Shown here piece by piece: positions 24,426 to 35,400 of a stretch of 64,000 bases of DNA. Made by a program: the position numbers and the translations under genes. Position 1 is the stretch's first letter; each line of letters starts with the position of its first letter. The stretch is from Tilletia caries. Its lineage: Eukaryota; Basidiomycota; Exobasidiomycetes; Tilletiales; Tilletiaceae. A model generated the notes under the pieces. That model saw only the letters and a list, made by a program, of their open reading frames with translations. It made no database searches and was not told where the DNA came from. The DNA is taken from the NCBI GenBank assembly GCA_032718865.1, contig JALUTQ010000045.1:496001-560000 (forward strand), in the 5' to 3' direction.

Positions 24426-25050
24426 GTATTGTGAGCATTATCCCTCTGTCCCGCTTTCCGGATGTGTGTGTTCTTTGCCTGAAGAAGAACCTCTGGCGCC
24501 TGCGCTTCCGCTTCCTCGGACACGGCAACAAATACAGACGGCCACTTCCGCCGGTCCTGTCAAGACAAAGACAGCCAACGTCCTTCGCATCGTCCTCGGC
24601 ATGGGCGCCGACGACAACATCCACGTCTAAACAAACGCCCTCGAGCCTCTCGGCGTCGCCAAGATCATCATCTGCTGTCGTCAGAAAGGCCTGCGGAGGA
24701 AGAAGAAGTCGGTCCGATCCATCTTGGGCAAGCAGGCCATCGACGACGACGCCTCCAAGACTTGCCGGTCTGCTCGACTGGCTGGAGGCCACTTTCGCGT
24801 CCAAGCTCGAGATCCTCGGCAAAGTCGTCAAGGGGGGAGGAGCAAGTGCAGGTGACCCGGGAAGTCGACGGCGGTCTGATCGTGCTCAAGGCCAAGCTGT
24901 CCATGGTCGCCACCACCGATCTGCGCCTGAGCCCTGAACGACCTTCGGTGCGCGAGCTTTCCGAACATTCAAACCTGAAGTCCATCACTGGCTTACGAAG
25001 AAAGCGAGGGTCATTCGCGGAGGAGCATGTTCTCAGAGAACCCCTACACT
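24050..25050 (+). pseudogene. Decayed electron-transfer flavoprotein beta subunit gene (copy 1)
   Basis: Pieces in several frames match ETF-beta in order: AVKIRVAS (from 24207), ETN..KHSTNP after a frameshift (about 24247-24290), a VEKAVRLGERYKQES exon (about 24378-24420), TANVLRIVLGMGADDNIHV ended by an in-frame TAA (about 24575-24632), EPLGVAKI, LGKQAIDDDASKTC, then after further shifts VTREVDGGL, LKAKLSM and VATTDLRL. In ETF-beta these cover the AMP/FAD-binding core and the GxxAIDDD signature. Intron borders are still recognisable, so this was a genomic gene. At least one stop and several frameshifts make it non-functional. A working mitochondrial copy probably exists elsewhere. Confidence 0.88.
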
Positions 25051-26801
25051 AGCCAGCCAGCAAGGATTTCGTTTGTTCGTGTCAACAGCAATTCATACTC
25101 TCCGACCTGTAATGGCAATCTCGAATCGGTCTCTTTCTTCCTCGCTCGCTGGAAATCGGACGTGTCGCAATCAAATGTCACACCTCACGCGAAGAGGGGT
25201 TTGTTGTGCAAAGGCTACCAATACCAGTGGGCCCTGCCGTGCGCTCTGGGTGCTTCCCGAGCCCCAGAAGAGACTTCGATGCGATTGCCGAAGAGAGAGG
25301 AATGGACAGAACGAGACGAGACGAGAAGCACAAGAGAAGACCGGAAGAGAGTCGAGAGCGTGGAAGAGAGTCGAGAGCGTGGAAGAGAGTCGAGAGCGGG
25401 GACGGAAAAGGAGGCAAGGTCGCGGAAGAGGAAAGAAGAAAACGATCGAAGAAACCGGGGCCGGGAAACAGACGAGAGAAATTGCGAACGAATTGGGAGG
25501 CACCAAGAGAGGACCGAGAAGAGTCGAGAGCAGGAGCGGAAAGAGAGGCCAGATCGCGGGAGAGGAAAGGACGAACCGATTGGAGAACTGAGAGCCGGGA
25601 ACCAGACGAGAGAAATTGCGTCGAGAAGGGAGATGACGATGCGGATGCTTGAAGAGACGCGGGCGGAATGATGCAAGGTCGGAGACGGCAGAGAGACGGA
25701 CGGAAACAGCGGCGATGGTTGCAGAGAGAGAGAAAGAGGCGACGAGGCGGGCTGAGCAGGAAGGCGTACGAGTTGGGACTTGGGTGACTGGGGAAAGGGA
25801 AAAGGGGCGAGGTGAGAAATCGAACAGTGATCCGTTGGCGTACCCATGGTAAGAAAATGGTACTCACGTCGAGAGAGCAGGAGAATCGATGGCGATGGCG
25901 TTGGCGAACAGCAAGCGAACGAGCATCGACTGCCGCAGCTGGGGAAGAAGGCGGGGACGAGATGGGCAAGGAACGTCTCTGTGGGACGGAGACTATTCTC
26001 CTCCATGTGTCCCAACTCGGAACGGTGACAACGGGCAATGGACGACGGGAAGGACTCGGTGTGGCTGCGTTCACGAGGGAGGGGCCGAAGGGTATCGAAG
26101 CGAGTGAGCGACCTTGCACTTTGGAGAGAGAGAGAGAAGGGAGATTGAGCGGAGCGGTGCCCGCACAAGTGTCGCAATGTCAATAAGCGGCCTTATAACG
26201 GCCACTTACTGCTACCATGAAACACTTGTACAGGCTGCAGACCGCAGTCTCACCCTCCTATTCGATCCGAAGAGTGTGATGGTCGTGATGATGTCGCAAC
26301 TAGTTGAATTTGATGAATCTCCGGCTGAGAAGCGTCGCCTGAGATCGAAAGCCCCACACCCCTCCTCCTTCTCTTGTTCCCGTAGATTCTTGATGGCCCG
26401 GCGTCGAATGTGTCCGAGCCGGCGAGGAACTGCCAGACCCGCTTCCCCCACGTCCCCGACCAGGTCGTATGGTCGAACACGGTAAAACCTCGAAGACGAG
26501 AACCTGGTCGTCAGCGTTCTCGAGTCCCGCTCCCGAAGGTGAGACCGAGGCCGCCGAGGACGCTGCGGACACTGTTGAGGACGGAGTCCAGGAGGGCGGC
26601 AAGACCAGTGAGCGGGTGCAGAGTGGTCGTAGAAGCTGGCGTGGTGGTGGGCAGAGTCAAAGTGGGCACGGTCGTGGGGATGATGTCGGTGGGCAGGGTG
26701 ACAGAAAGAGTCGGCAAGGTGACTGGAAGCGTCGGAAGAATGTCGGTGACGGAGGAAGGGCGACCGAAGTGGTGTCGCCATGAATGGATGAGGAGGAGGA
26801 A
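25051..26801. other. Gene-poor purine-rich stretch with minisatellite
   Basis: From about 25300 to 25760 the plus strand is almost all purine, with an imperfect repeat on GAGAGTCGAGAGC (about 25350-25550). Long open frames on both strands here come from that low complexity. Between 26210 and 26790 the minus strand has two protein-like frames, one Thr/Leu/Pro-rich (LPTLPVTLPTLSVTLP type, 26717-26511) and one containing WSGTWGKRVWQFLAGSD (26480-26250). They lie just downstream of the SUN gene in different frames and I cannot assign them. Confidence 0.45.
25345..25550. repeat. Imperfect GAGAGTCGAGAGC minisatellite
   Basis: GAGAGTCGAGAGCGTGGAA repeats head to tail three times from about 25350, with degenerate copies spaced to about 25550, in a purine-only background. 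It lies just after the ETF-beta pseudogene. Confidence 0.7.
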
Positions 26802-28584
26802 TCACCGATCCAGCTCTGGATGCACCCGCACTCGATAGACATGCGTCATTGTCGCCCCATGGTTCTTCTTGAATTTGAACTGAACCCTGTAAAAATCAAC
26901 CTCCAACCGCTTCACGATCGGCTTGACGTTGACCGTCTGTACGTCGCTGAACACCCCCTTTGCCACTCCTCCTCCTTCCGCATCCCGGAAGGCATCATAC
27001 CTCATCGTGCCCAGCAGGACCCAGTCCTCCGTCGGCGGAACCGGCTGCGGCTCGCCCGTCCCTTCTGCATCCCATGCAGCCCGCTCCTCGTCCCGCCACT
27101 GCCTCAATCGAATCATCGCAACTTCGTCCTTCGGATCCACACGGCCCCAGACCTCGACATCTTGCGGGGCATCTTCTCGGTCTGGCACTAGTTCGCGGGA
27201 GATGTGATCGATGCTGAAGGAGCCTATGCGGTCGGGACGGGCGAGCTGGATGGCGAGGTGGGCGACCTCGTTGCTGGGGACTATCCAACCGCCGCCTACG
27301 CCCTTGACGGGCTGGAGCGCCCAGCCAGGTGCATGTGCGTCTATATCCTTGGGCGTGTCGTGGACAAGGTCCCTTGTTGCTCGAACGCGTCACCGGAGAA
27401 CGAAACAAGCCAGCCAGCCTGCTGCCAAAGCCCACACCCTTCGGCTTGACGCCGTAGTATCCACCCCAATAAGAGTCATGCGTCGTGAGGTGGCCAAGCA
27501 CCCTAGCACCCTCCAACTCGCTCGCCAGATCCATCCTCAGAGCACCAGATATGACAACGTCATTTGACCTCTTGCACTTTCCGAATGCCGTTGCTAACCC
27601 TTGCCCCACCGCATGGTCGCCCTTCTTGATCGCACGGATGGAGTTGACCAGCTTCTCCCAGTCTTCAACGTCGTTGAACTTGTTGATCCGCTCCAAAACC
27701 TCGCTCCAGATCGCAGCCACCTGGTCGTTGTTCATGTTGGGATGGTGCAGCACAGCCTTGTGGGTAGTTCGTGTGGCCGAATCGCTATCCGTGAAGCAAC
27801 TGAGGGCGTGGGATTCAGGCAGATATCGTAGAGGTCGACCCACCTTGACGGCGAGTCCGACGTGATCCAGGGCAGGCCACAGGATGAGGACGCTGAAGAT
27901 AATGTTGAGAACAAGAAAGCCGAGGAAGCGGTATAGGTGGTACCGCCAGCGGAGGGCACACGAGTGCTCAATGACGGCTTGCACGAGTGGTGAGCGGGCG
28001 CGTTGTCGACGGCCTTCGCGCGGTGGTGCACTACGGGATGCTGCATTATTGATCGTCCGACGTGCTGATGATGCTGATGTTCCTGCGGAGGGTCCGTCGG
28101 CACGGAGGGTTTTATCGCCTGCCTGTGCACGAATATTGTAGTCCCCGGAATCATGGTCATCTTGACCGTCGTTGTCGACCCTTCTTGCTTTGCCGTCAGC
28201 CTTCCCGCGCGGTGGTAGATGCGGGTCCCGGACTCGCGAGCCAGCGGGGTCCGAAGAGTTGTTGTTGTTGTTGCTGCTGCCCGACGGACATCCTCGGCGC
28301 GCATTAGCCGAGAGCCGAGTGTGCTTCTGCCCCTCAGCAGCAGAATTTGGCTCCTCGTCCGCGGCGTGTGCCGGCCTCCTCTCCAGTCTGCCGTTCTCGG
28401 ATTCCAAGGATGTGAGGGAGCCGACAGGGCTGGAAGAGCTGCGAGAGTCGGCAGAGCGGGGCAGGATGAGGCCCCGAGGAGCCGGCTCGCCCCATCTGCG
28501 TTGGCTTTCAGGTCCGGCGGATGTGTGACGACCATAGGAGGAGGAGGAGGCTGCCCCCCGTGGTGGTAAAGACATGGCCTCCAT
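26802..28584 (-). CDS. SUN-domain (Sad1/UNC-84-like) nuclear envelope protein; frame break inside the domain
   Basis: From the ATG at 28584 an open frame runs through a basic, Ser/Arg-rich N-terminus, one transmembrane segment (about 27930-27870; YHLYRFLGFLVLNIIFSVLILW) and a luminal part with ISGALRMDLASELEGARVL. The rest of the SUN domain (HDTPKDID, WALQPVKGVGGG, IGSFSIDHISREL, APQDVEVWG, LLGTMRYDAF, FYRVQFKFKKNHG, VYRVRVHPEL) is in another frame ending at 26802. The switch must fall near 27365-27389, because the second frame has a stop at 27390-27392. A one-base indel or a non-obvious intron could explain it. SUN proteins span the inner nuclear membrane and bind KASH partners. An upstream ATG (28795) opens a different frame. 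Confidence 0.8.
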
Positions 28585-29247
28585 GCGTCCGTTGGGCGAA
28601 CTATAATCGGCGCTGAGGCCGAGAGCGTGGCCACCGCTGAGGGGTGTTACTTCTCTGTATGTCAAACCAACCGCAGTTGCCGATCGGTAGCGTGCAGAGG
28701 AGGGAGCCGCTGCTGCGTGGCGTGAGGGAGGAGGGTACTGCTGCTGTGTAGCGTGCAGAGCGGGTGCTTTTTAAAGAGCTGTTGTTGTACGCCATGGTGT
28801 GGAATACAAAAGTAAGAGAGCAGTCGAGTAGGTGGGTGAGTGAGGGACAGAATGGGTGGTTGACTGAGTGAGTGTGTGAGTGAGTGAGTGAGTGAGGGAC
28901 AGAGTGGGTGGTTGACTGAGTGAGTGAGTGAGTGAAATAGTGGGTGAGTGAGAGAGTGGTTGAGTCGATGAGTAGGTGGGTGGGTGGTTGACTGTGTGAG
29001 TGAGTGGCTGGGTGTGTGAGTGAGTGGTTGATTGAGTCGGTGACTGAGGTCTGAGTGGATGACTGAGTCGATGACTGGGTGGGAGGAGGATGAAGGGGAG
29101 GAAGAAAAAGAGTGGAAGGGGTCAGAAAATATGACCGACTGCCTCCTTATATGGCCTTTCTCAGAACCTGTTCGAGAAGACGGGAAGGCCGATAGGGAAT
29201 CAGCGAGGAACGGAGGAAGAGATCCACAGCAGTAGCACAGTTCTGGC
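28585..29247. repeat. Upstream region of the SUN gene with degenerate GAGT microsatellite
   Basis: About 28830-29075 is an expanded, degenerate (GAGT)n/(GGTT) run on the plus strand. No gene is seen. A trinucleotide CTG/CTC bias lies nearer the SUN start. Confidence 0.65.
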
Positions 29248-29675
29248 TCCTCATGTTTGGATGGCGACTGGGGCCTGGGCCGTCGTCAAGGGGGTCGGTG
29301 CGATGCTGCTGCATCACTCTGATACGCGAAGGCGGAAGGATGATCGAGGCACTCGCTGCAGGGAGTAATCAGAAAAGGAAGGAGAGAGAGATCAGAAAAA
29401 GGCACAGGATGATCAGCACGCAACACGCAGCTTGCATCCAGCAACCCGTATTCAGCCTTTGATCTGCTCCTCATGTTTGGATGCGACTGAGGCCTGGGCC
29501 GTCGTCAAGGGGGTCGAGGGCGATGCCGCCGTGTCGCACTGATACGCGAAGGATGATCACGGCACTCGCTGCAGGGAGAAATCAGAAAGGGGAGGAAGAG
29601 GAGGGAAAAGACACCGGGTGATCAGAACGCAACATTCAACACGCAATCAGTAGCCAGCAGTCAGCCTTTTGATCA
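29248..29675. repeat. Tandem direct duplication, two units of about 210 bp
   Basis: Unit 1 (about 29248-29464) and unit 2 (about 29468-29675) both start CTCCTCATGTTTGGATG and share CCTGGGCCGTCGTCAAGGGG, TGATACGCGAAGG and GGCACTCGCTGCAGGGAG. They end in similar CAGCCTTTTGATC sequences. The units differ by substitutions and short indels. Confidence 0.85.
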
Positions 29676-29921
29676 TCCCCTGATACCTTCTGCAAGAGCT
29701 TCCGTCAACAACGATGGGTGTGACAACAATCCACCAGGAGCGGGCGAGTGCGTTGCTGTCACCGTCGACGAACTCCCGGTTTCTGCTGGGAATGTCGGAA
29801 GATCCTGGGGAAGCCCGGGATGGGACCCCATCCTTCCATCCTCCTCATCAGCGTGAGGTATGGCCTAGTACAGCTTCTCCCCTTCCATCGCCTCCGCTTC
29901 TTCTTCGCTGCTTGTGCTACG

Positions 29922-30679
29922 CTGCCAGGTCATATGCTTATCTCGCGCGGAAACTGTCCTTCTCCTTCCTGCAGACTCGCATCTCTTCTTCTTCCCATCC
30001 GCGTTCTGTGGCAGAAGCGATCTGACAGCATTGATTTCTTGCTTCTTAAACAGGCCACAAGGATCCTCCTCCTGCTCGACGATTGGACATCGTTCACCAC
30101 GCTCTTGCAAGGGTTCCATGCTGCGCGGCTGTGCGGTTGTCGGTTGTATTACTTTGCATAATGAACATGCTGACTGCTTACTGCTTTCTCTCCTTCCTTC
30201 CTCCCTCTTCCTTCTTCCGTTTTCCTTTTTCCTTCTCGCAGTCAATTGTCTCACTACACCAACCCACATCCACTCTCTCTCTGTCTTGTCCCTCCCGCTT
30301 GACCCCCACACTCGGTTCCGTTATACCGCTGATCTTACTGACACCTTTCCGCATTCCGCGTCGTCTTTCTTCTTCTTCTTCTTCTTCTTCTTCTTCTTCT
30401 TCTTCTTCTTCTTCTTTGTTCTCTTCGCACTTTCTAGTTTCCCTGCACAGAAGCGTCCCCAGGACACCTCCGCCTCCACACCCGCCTCCGCGTCCATTCG
30501 TGATCGCAATTCACCCCTTGCGATCCCTATATCACCCTTGCTGATGTTACTCCTGCCTACTCTGCCCAAATCACGATCCTGGTCAGCAGTATGAAAGCTA
30601 ACCTCTGCCTTCGCATCTTTTTCCCGCCTTCGCCCTCTTGGCTCTTCTCTCACATTACACCCTTCGCACTCCCCTTTCA
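29922..30679 (+). repeat. Duplicated segment, copy 2, with CTT microsatellite
   Basis: Second copy of the region at 23157-24090 (promoter and leader side of the ETF-beta pseudogene). It contains a pure (TTC)n run at about 30367-30416 that copy 1 lacks. Confidence 0.72.
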
Positions 30680-31070
30680 CATAGCTGGCATTACGGTCGC
30701 CTCTACCTATAAAGTGAGTTCACCGTCCGTCGTCTCATGCGCGCATCCTAGTGTCACGGAAGGACGACTGATGTCCATCGCAACTTGCATGCCTTTCTCC
30801 TCTCACCACTTGCACGCACTTTCTGTCCTTGACTTTCAACTTCGAACAGGCCGTCAAGGTCCGAGTCGCTTAAGGTGGAAACAGTGTAGACGCAAACTTC
30901 AAGCACTCCGCAAACTCCCTTGACGGAATCGGTCAGTACTGTCCTCAGGAAGCCTCTGCATATACATGCGGTGTTTCTACTACTAAGCGATTCTTCCCCT
31001 TCGCTACTTTGCAGCTGTTGAGGAAGCCGTGCGGCTGAGGGAAAAGTACAAGAAGGAGATTACCCGCATC
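30680..31070 (+). pseudogene. Truncated electron-transfer flavoprotein beta remnant (copy 2)
   Basis: Two exon remnants remain: AVKVRVA, a TAA, then GGNSVDANFKHS (30850-30931), and AVEEAVRLREKYKKEITRI (about 31014-31070) followed by GTGAGT. The order and intron positions match copy 1, but homology stops after the donor, so everything 3' of this exon is missing. In places copy 2 is closer than copy 1 to the expected protein (EEAVRLREKYK), so each copy has decayed independently from a common ancestor. Confidence 0.82.
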
Positions 31071-32497
31071 GTGAGTATTGTCCCCTATACCGCTTTCCAA
31101 CAAGAAGAAATCAACCCGCATCGTGATTCATGAGGTCGAGCTGGACAGTGGACAGCATGCCAGGTTGGGACTTGGGGCGAAGAAGTGGGAACAGCTTCCT
31201 GCGCGCCAGAGGGGAGCAAGAGCAGAAGAAAGAGCAAGAAAAGAAAAACCTACTGGTAAAAAAGCAGTACAGTCGCTCCAATAAGTTTTGACGCGGCCAA
31301 AATTAAAATGTGGGAGCGCTGGAGAGAAAAATGTGTGGAGGAATTTCGGGACAAAAACATCTCATTGCGATCTATGTAAGAGCAAGGTTTACTGGCCAGC
31401 AGGCAGGAGCTGCTTTATGGCGCGGCGAATCTTCAGAGACAGGAATGATGTATGGGAATAACTGCCGACATTGATTCCCAGACCCAAAGAGAGGAAAGCA
31501 AGAAAGAAGAGAGAGCGGGCGGAACGGCGTGTGAAACTGTGAAGAAGGGAGAGGGAAAAAGACGGGGTGCCAAAAAAGATTATAGATAGAGACACCGTCG
31601 AGGGGCGGGGAGAGAGTGACAGGGGACGGTGCTGAGAGAGTCGAGAGTTTGGAGGGAGAGGGATGAGCGGAACGGAGAAGGACCTGACGTGCTAGAGGAC
31701 GAGACGTCGAGGCAGAGGTGAGATAGGCGACAGCTGCGTTTGGTTGGTCAGAAGAAGGGTTACTGCGGTAGTCAGGGAAAGAGACACAGAAAGAACAGGG
31801 GATGTGTCAGAGAATGGAGATTAAGGAAGAGGATGAGTCAGCTAAGAGAAGATATAAGCATGGGTCAGTACAAGAGAGGTGAGCGACGAACAGCAGCAGG
31901 AACGCGCATCGGAGCATGAACTGTACTCGGGCGTACAGGTGCGCACGTCCAGGAGATCTGCCTATGAGACGTTACCTATCAGATCTGAATAAGAAGGAAG
32001 AGGGGAGAGGCGGAGAGGGTCAATTCAAGTATGAGGAAGGTCGAGGCTGTACAAATGGTAGTGGTGTCGATTGATGATTCGACGTGCTGGAACTCACCGG
32101 AAGCCCGCTCTATACGTATGGAACCTATGGGCCGTATTTTCCAGAAAAAATTGTGTTGCGCGTTCTCCAATTTTTTTTTTCCTGGGGGTGTCAAAACTTA
32201 CTGGAGCGACTGTATATAAATTCCAACAGCGACAGCATAAGGACGCAAGAAGAGCGACAAGAGGCAGAAGAGAGAGCGTATAGATAGATACGACTACTAT
32301 AAGGCAGAGAAGAGAGGGCGGCAGCTGATTCCCCCGAGCAAGCTTGAGGGTTTGGAGCCACTGTGTTTTGGGGGAAATTGCTGAGAAGGCAAGAAAATGA
32401 ATGTAGAATAGTGATGCGGGATGTGGTGTAAAGGTGTGTGTATGCGAATCCTCCGGAAGGTCCGAACAAAGCCGTCGGTTGTTGATTGTTTACGCGT
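31071..32497. other. Intergenic stretch, no gene seen
   Basis: AT-richer than its surroundings, with purine-rich parts (31500-31870). Short open frames lack recognisable motifs. The 3' flank of the peroxiredoxin-like gene begins at 32497. Confidence 0.5.
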
Positions 32498-35400
32498 TCA
32501 CGACCAAGGCGCCGACGCTTGCCCCGCCTCGTCATCATCATCGTCGTCCTCGTCTTGAGGCTGAGAACCTCGCCGATGGGGCTGACCGTGTTCCATCTCC
32601 GTCGCGTCGTCCTCATCGGTTTCCTCGTCGTCCTCCTCGTCATCCTCCTCCGTCATCTCAGAGGTGGCCGAGAACACGCCATTGCCACGCGAGAACCTGC
32701 TCGCGCCCTGACGACGGTGATATTCCTCATCATCATCGTCCTCGTCTTCATCCTCATCATAGTCTTCCCCAGACTCCTCCTCCTCCTCGTCAAACACACT
32801 CAGACGGGCCCGGGGTCCCGCAGCCGCCAGAGGCCCCAGCCGGTGAAAGCGCGGCAAAGGCTGCTGCGGCTGCGGTGGTTGCGGGGGAAGGCCGTCCCGA
32901 CTCCGCTGCTGCTGTGGTGACGACGACGCCGAAGAGTTCCGGCCCAAGCTCCCATTCGGCGAGGGCGAGTTGCTCGTCGAGGACGCAGACGCAGCAGTCG
33001 ACCGGCCCATCGAGCGTCCATCATCATCGTCCTCGGTCTCGGCCTCACCCTCGGTCTCGGTCTCGCCCCCAGACTCCAAGTGAGACGACGCCGAGAGCTC
33101 GTCGTCCTCGAACAACGACGTCGAACCCTCGTGCAAGGCTCGCTGAGCATTCAAGTATACCGAGCCTACTCCCGGCCCCGAACCCGCCTTCCGTCGTGCC
33201 CGCTCGGCCGTGCCCGCACTCGAGTCGCTCCCGAGGCTAGCCGTTCTCGCGCGTGCCGGACTACCGTACCCCCCAGCCTCGTAGCTGCTGCCCCGCGAGT
33301 GGCTCACACCGGCATTGCGCGGCAATCCAGCAGTCGCCAGTACATTCCGTGAAAACCCGCCGTGCCCATCCTCCTGCCCCGCCTCCTCGTACTCTTCCTC
33401 CTCCTCCTCGATCGGATCGGTAATCGAAGGGCGGCGGGGTGTCCATCCAGCACCAATACTGACAATGCTACTGCTGCTGGACCCTCGTCGATCTGACCCA
33501 GCAGGCATGGGACTGTGCGGCAAGGGCGCGTGCATCACTTGTTCGGGAGACGCGCGAGTAGCTCGACTGGACGATCGAGAACCGAGCACATCAGAATCGT
33601 CGCTCGCCGTACCGTCGTCGTCGTCCTCCTGTTGCGAGGAATCCCGCAACATGGACCGACTGGGCGGCCGCTCGCTGTACTGCATCTGCCTCCTGTACTC
33701 TTCCGCCTCATGCTCCTCCTCCTCCTCAATGTCATCCATCTCAAGCTTGTCTTCCTCGTCTTCGTCCTCCTCGCGGATGCTATACCCGGGCGAGCGCCGG
33801 TATTCAGAGTCCCGCTGCCCATGCTCAGGCGAAGGCGTCCGAAGCACGAGCCCGTCAATCTCATTGAGATCGTCAAGGAACGAGCCTCCACCCCCCAAAC
33901 TCAGAGCCGCAGTCGAGACCGTAAGCCGACGTTGATCCCCATCCACAGTGCCAGCGCTGTCCACGCTGTCGTCCATATTCTCGTCTACGCTCGGTCGCGA
34001 ACGGTCCAAGACACGATGGAAGTCCATGGTGTCAAAGGTGCCCGAGCTCGGCACAACGACACGCGAAGAATCCGCTTTCCCTTTGAGCCCGCTCGACAGG
34101 CTCGCTTGGGAGTCGTAACCCGTCCCGCTTCCAGTACCGGCAGGCGAGAGCTGCATCTGCAACACGGACGCCCGCGAGAGACTCGACCCCAGCATCTGAG
34201 GCGGGTCGGGCAAAGCGCCAACAGGAACAATGCCAAGGCCATTGCCGGGATGCCGTCCGAGCGAGACAGACGAAGACATGGCCGTCCCTCCGAAGGTGCC
34301 GCTCCTTGCAGTCGACACCGGGGAGGCCCGGAGAGAGGACGACGGATGCGGCGACATGGACGGCGTGAACTCCTCCGCATCCGACTCGTCCGTGGTCGTA
34401 CTCACGCTGACCTGTCGAATCCTGGGAACCCCATCGGCAGCCGGGACCAAACGGCTATGACCAGTATTTCCATGCGCTAGGATCGTTAACTCGTTCTCGC
34501 TAGATTGGACACCCCCAGGAAGGGGTCCACGCGCCATGGGTTGCAGTGCGGCCGTCATGATGTCCCGCTTGTCAAAGGACGAGATCTTCGCGACGGGCGG
34601 GTTCCCATTACGGCCGTTCTGGCCCGGCCCGTCCTTAGAGACCGGACGCGGTGTTTGCATATTGGCAACCTTGGCGCGTGCGGGATGGGGCACAGGGCGA
34701 GCCTCCTCTACTGGACCCCAAGTCTTTAATACGGACTCCTGCGTCGGTGTCACACGACCTCCCTCCGCTCCGTTCTCCACAGCGGCGCCGACTGTCGGGC
34801 TGCCGAGAGACTTGGAAGTCTGGGAAAGGGCAAATCCGAATTTTGCGGTCAGTTACATCTCGTACGGGCTTGCCACATCGTCACGACAACGCAGACGACC
34901 TCCCCCCCCCCCACCCCCGAAAAGAAAACTCACATTAAACCGATCCTCCACCGGCAACCTCGGCGAACCCACACTCCGGCCCCACGTTCGCGGCACATCC
35001 GCATCAAGCGTTGCAGACGAGTGATTCCGCAGACCCATTGACTGCGCGCGCGACTCCTCGGGGGACAAATAGCTCATCGACGGCGACAAAGGAGGGAGCT
35101 GATAGCCGACGCGCGGACGGTCGTAAATCTGAGGCGGTCCGGAGGCCCAAGGCTCTCTCAAATTGCCCTTGTCATCCGTAGCGCTCAAATTGGAAGATTT
35201 GGACGTCTTCTTGAGCAACTTGCGGGCGCCGCGCGCGAGTCGCTTCGAGCGCGGGAGCGAGTTCACACTGTGCGGACGCTCAGGGAGCGCCTTGGTGCTG
35301 CTGGCGTCGTCAGCTTCTTTTGGGATCGGCGGGATGGGCGGGAGCTTTGTCTTGATCACGGAGGTCTCGATGCCCGCTTGGGCTAACACTCGAGGCACGT

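Noticed and set aside
24089..24937. A 282-residue plus-strand frame over the ETF-beta remnant
   Set aside because: It crosses intron and exon remnants in the wrong frame; the ETF-beta motifs lie in other frames, so it is not a gene.
25178..26183. Long minus-strand Ser/Leu/Arg-rich frames
   Set aside because: Translations of a purine-only minisatellite; no conserved motif.
32434..33935. Plus-strand frames opposite the peroxiredoxin-like gene
   Set aside because: Antisense of Ser/Asp/Glu-rich disordered coding sequence; the minus frame joins in phase to the recognised domain.
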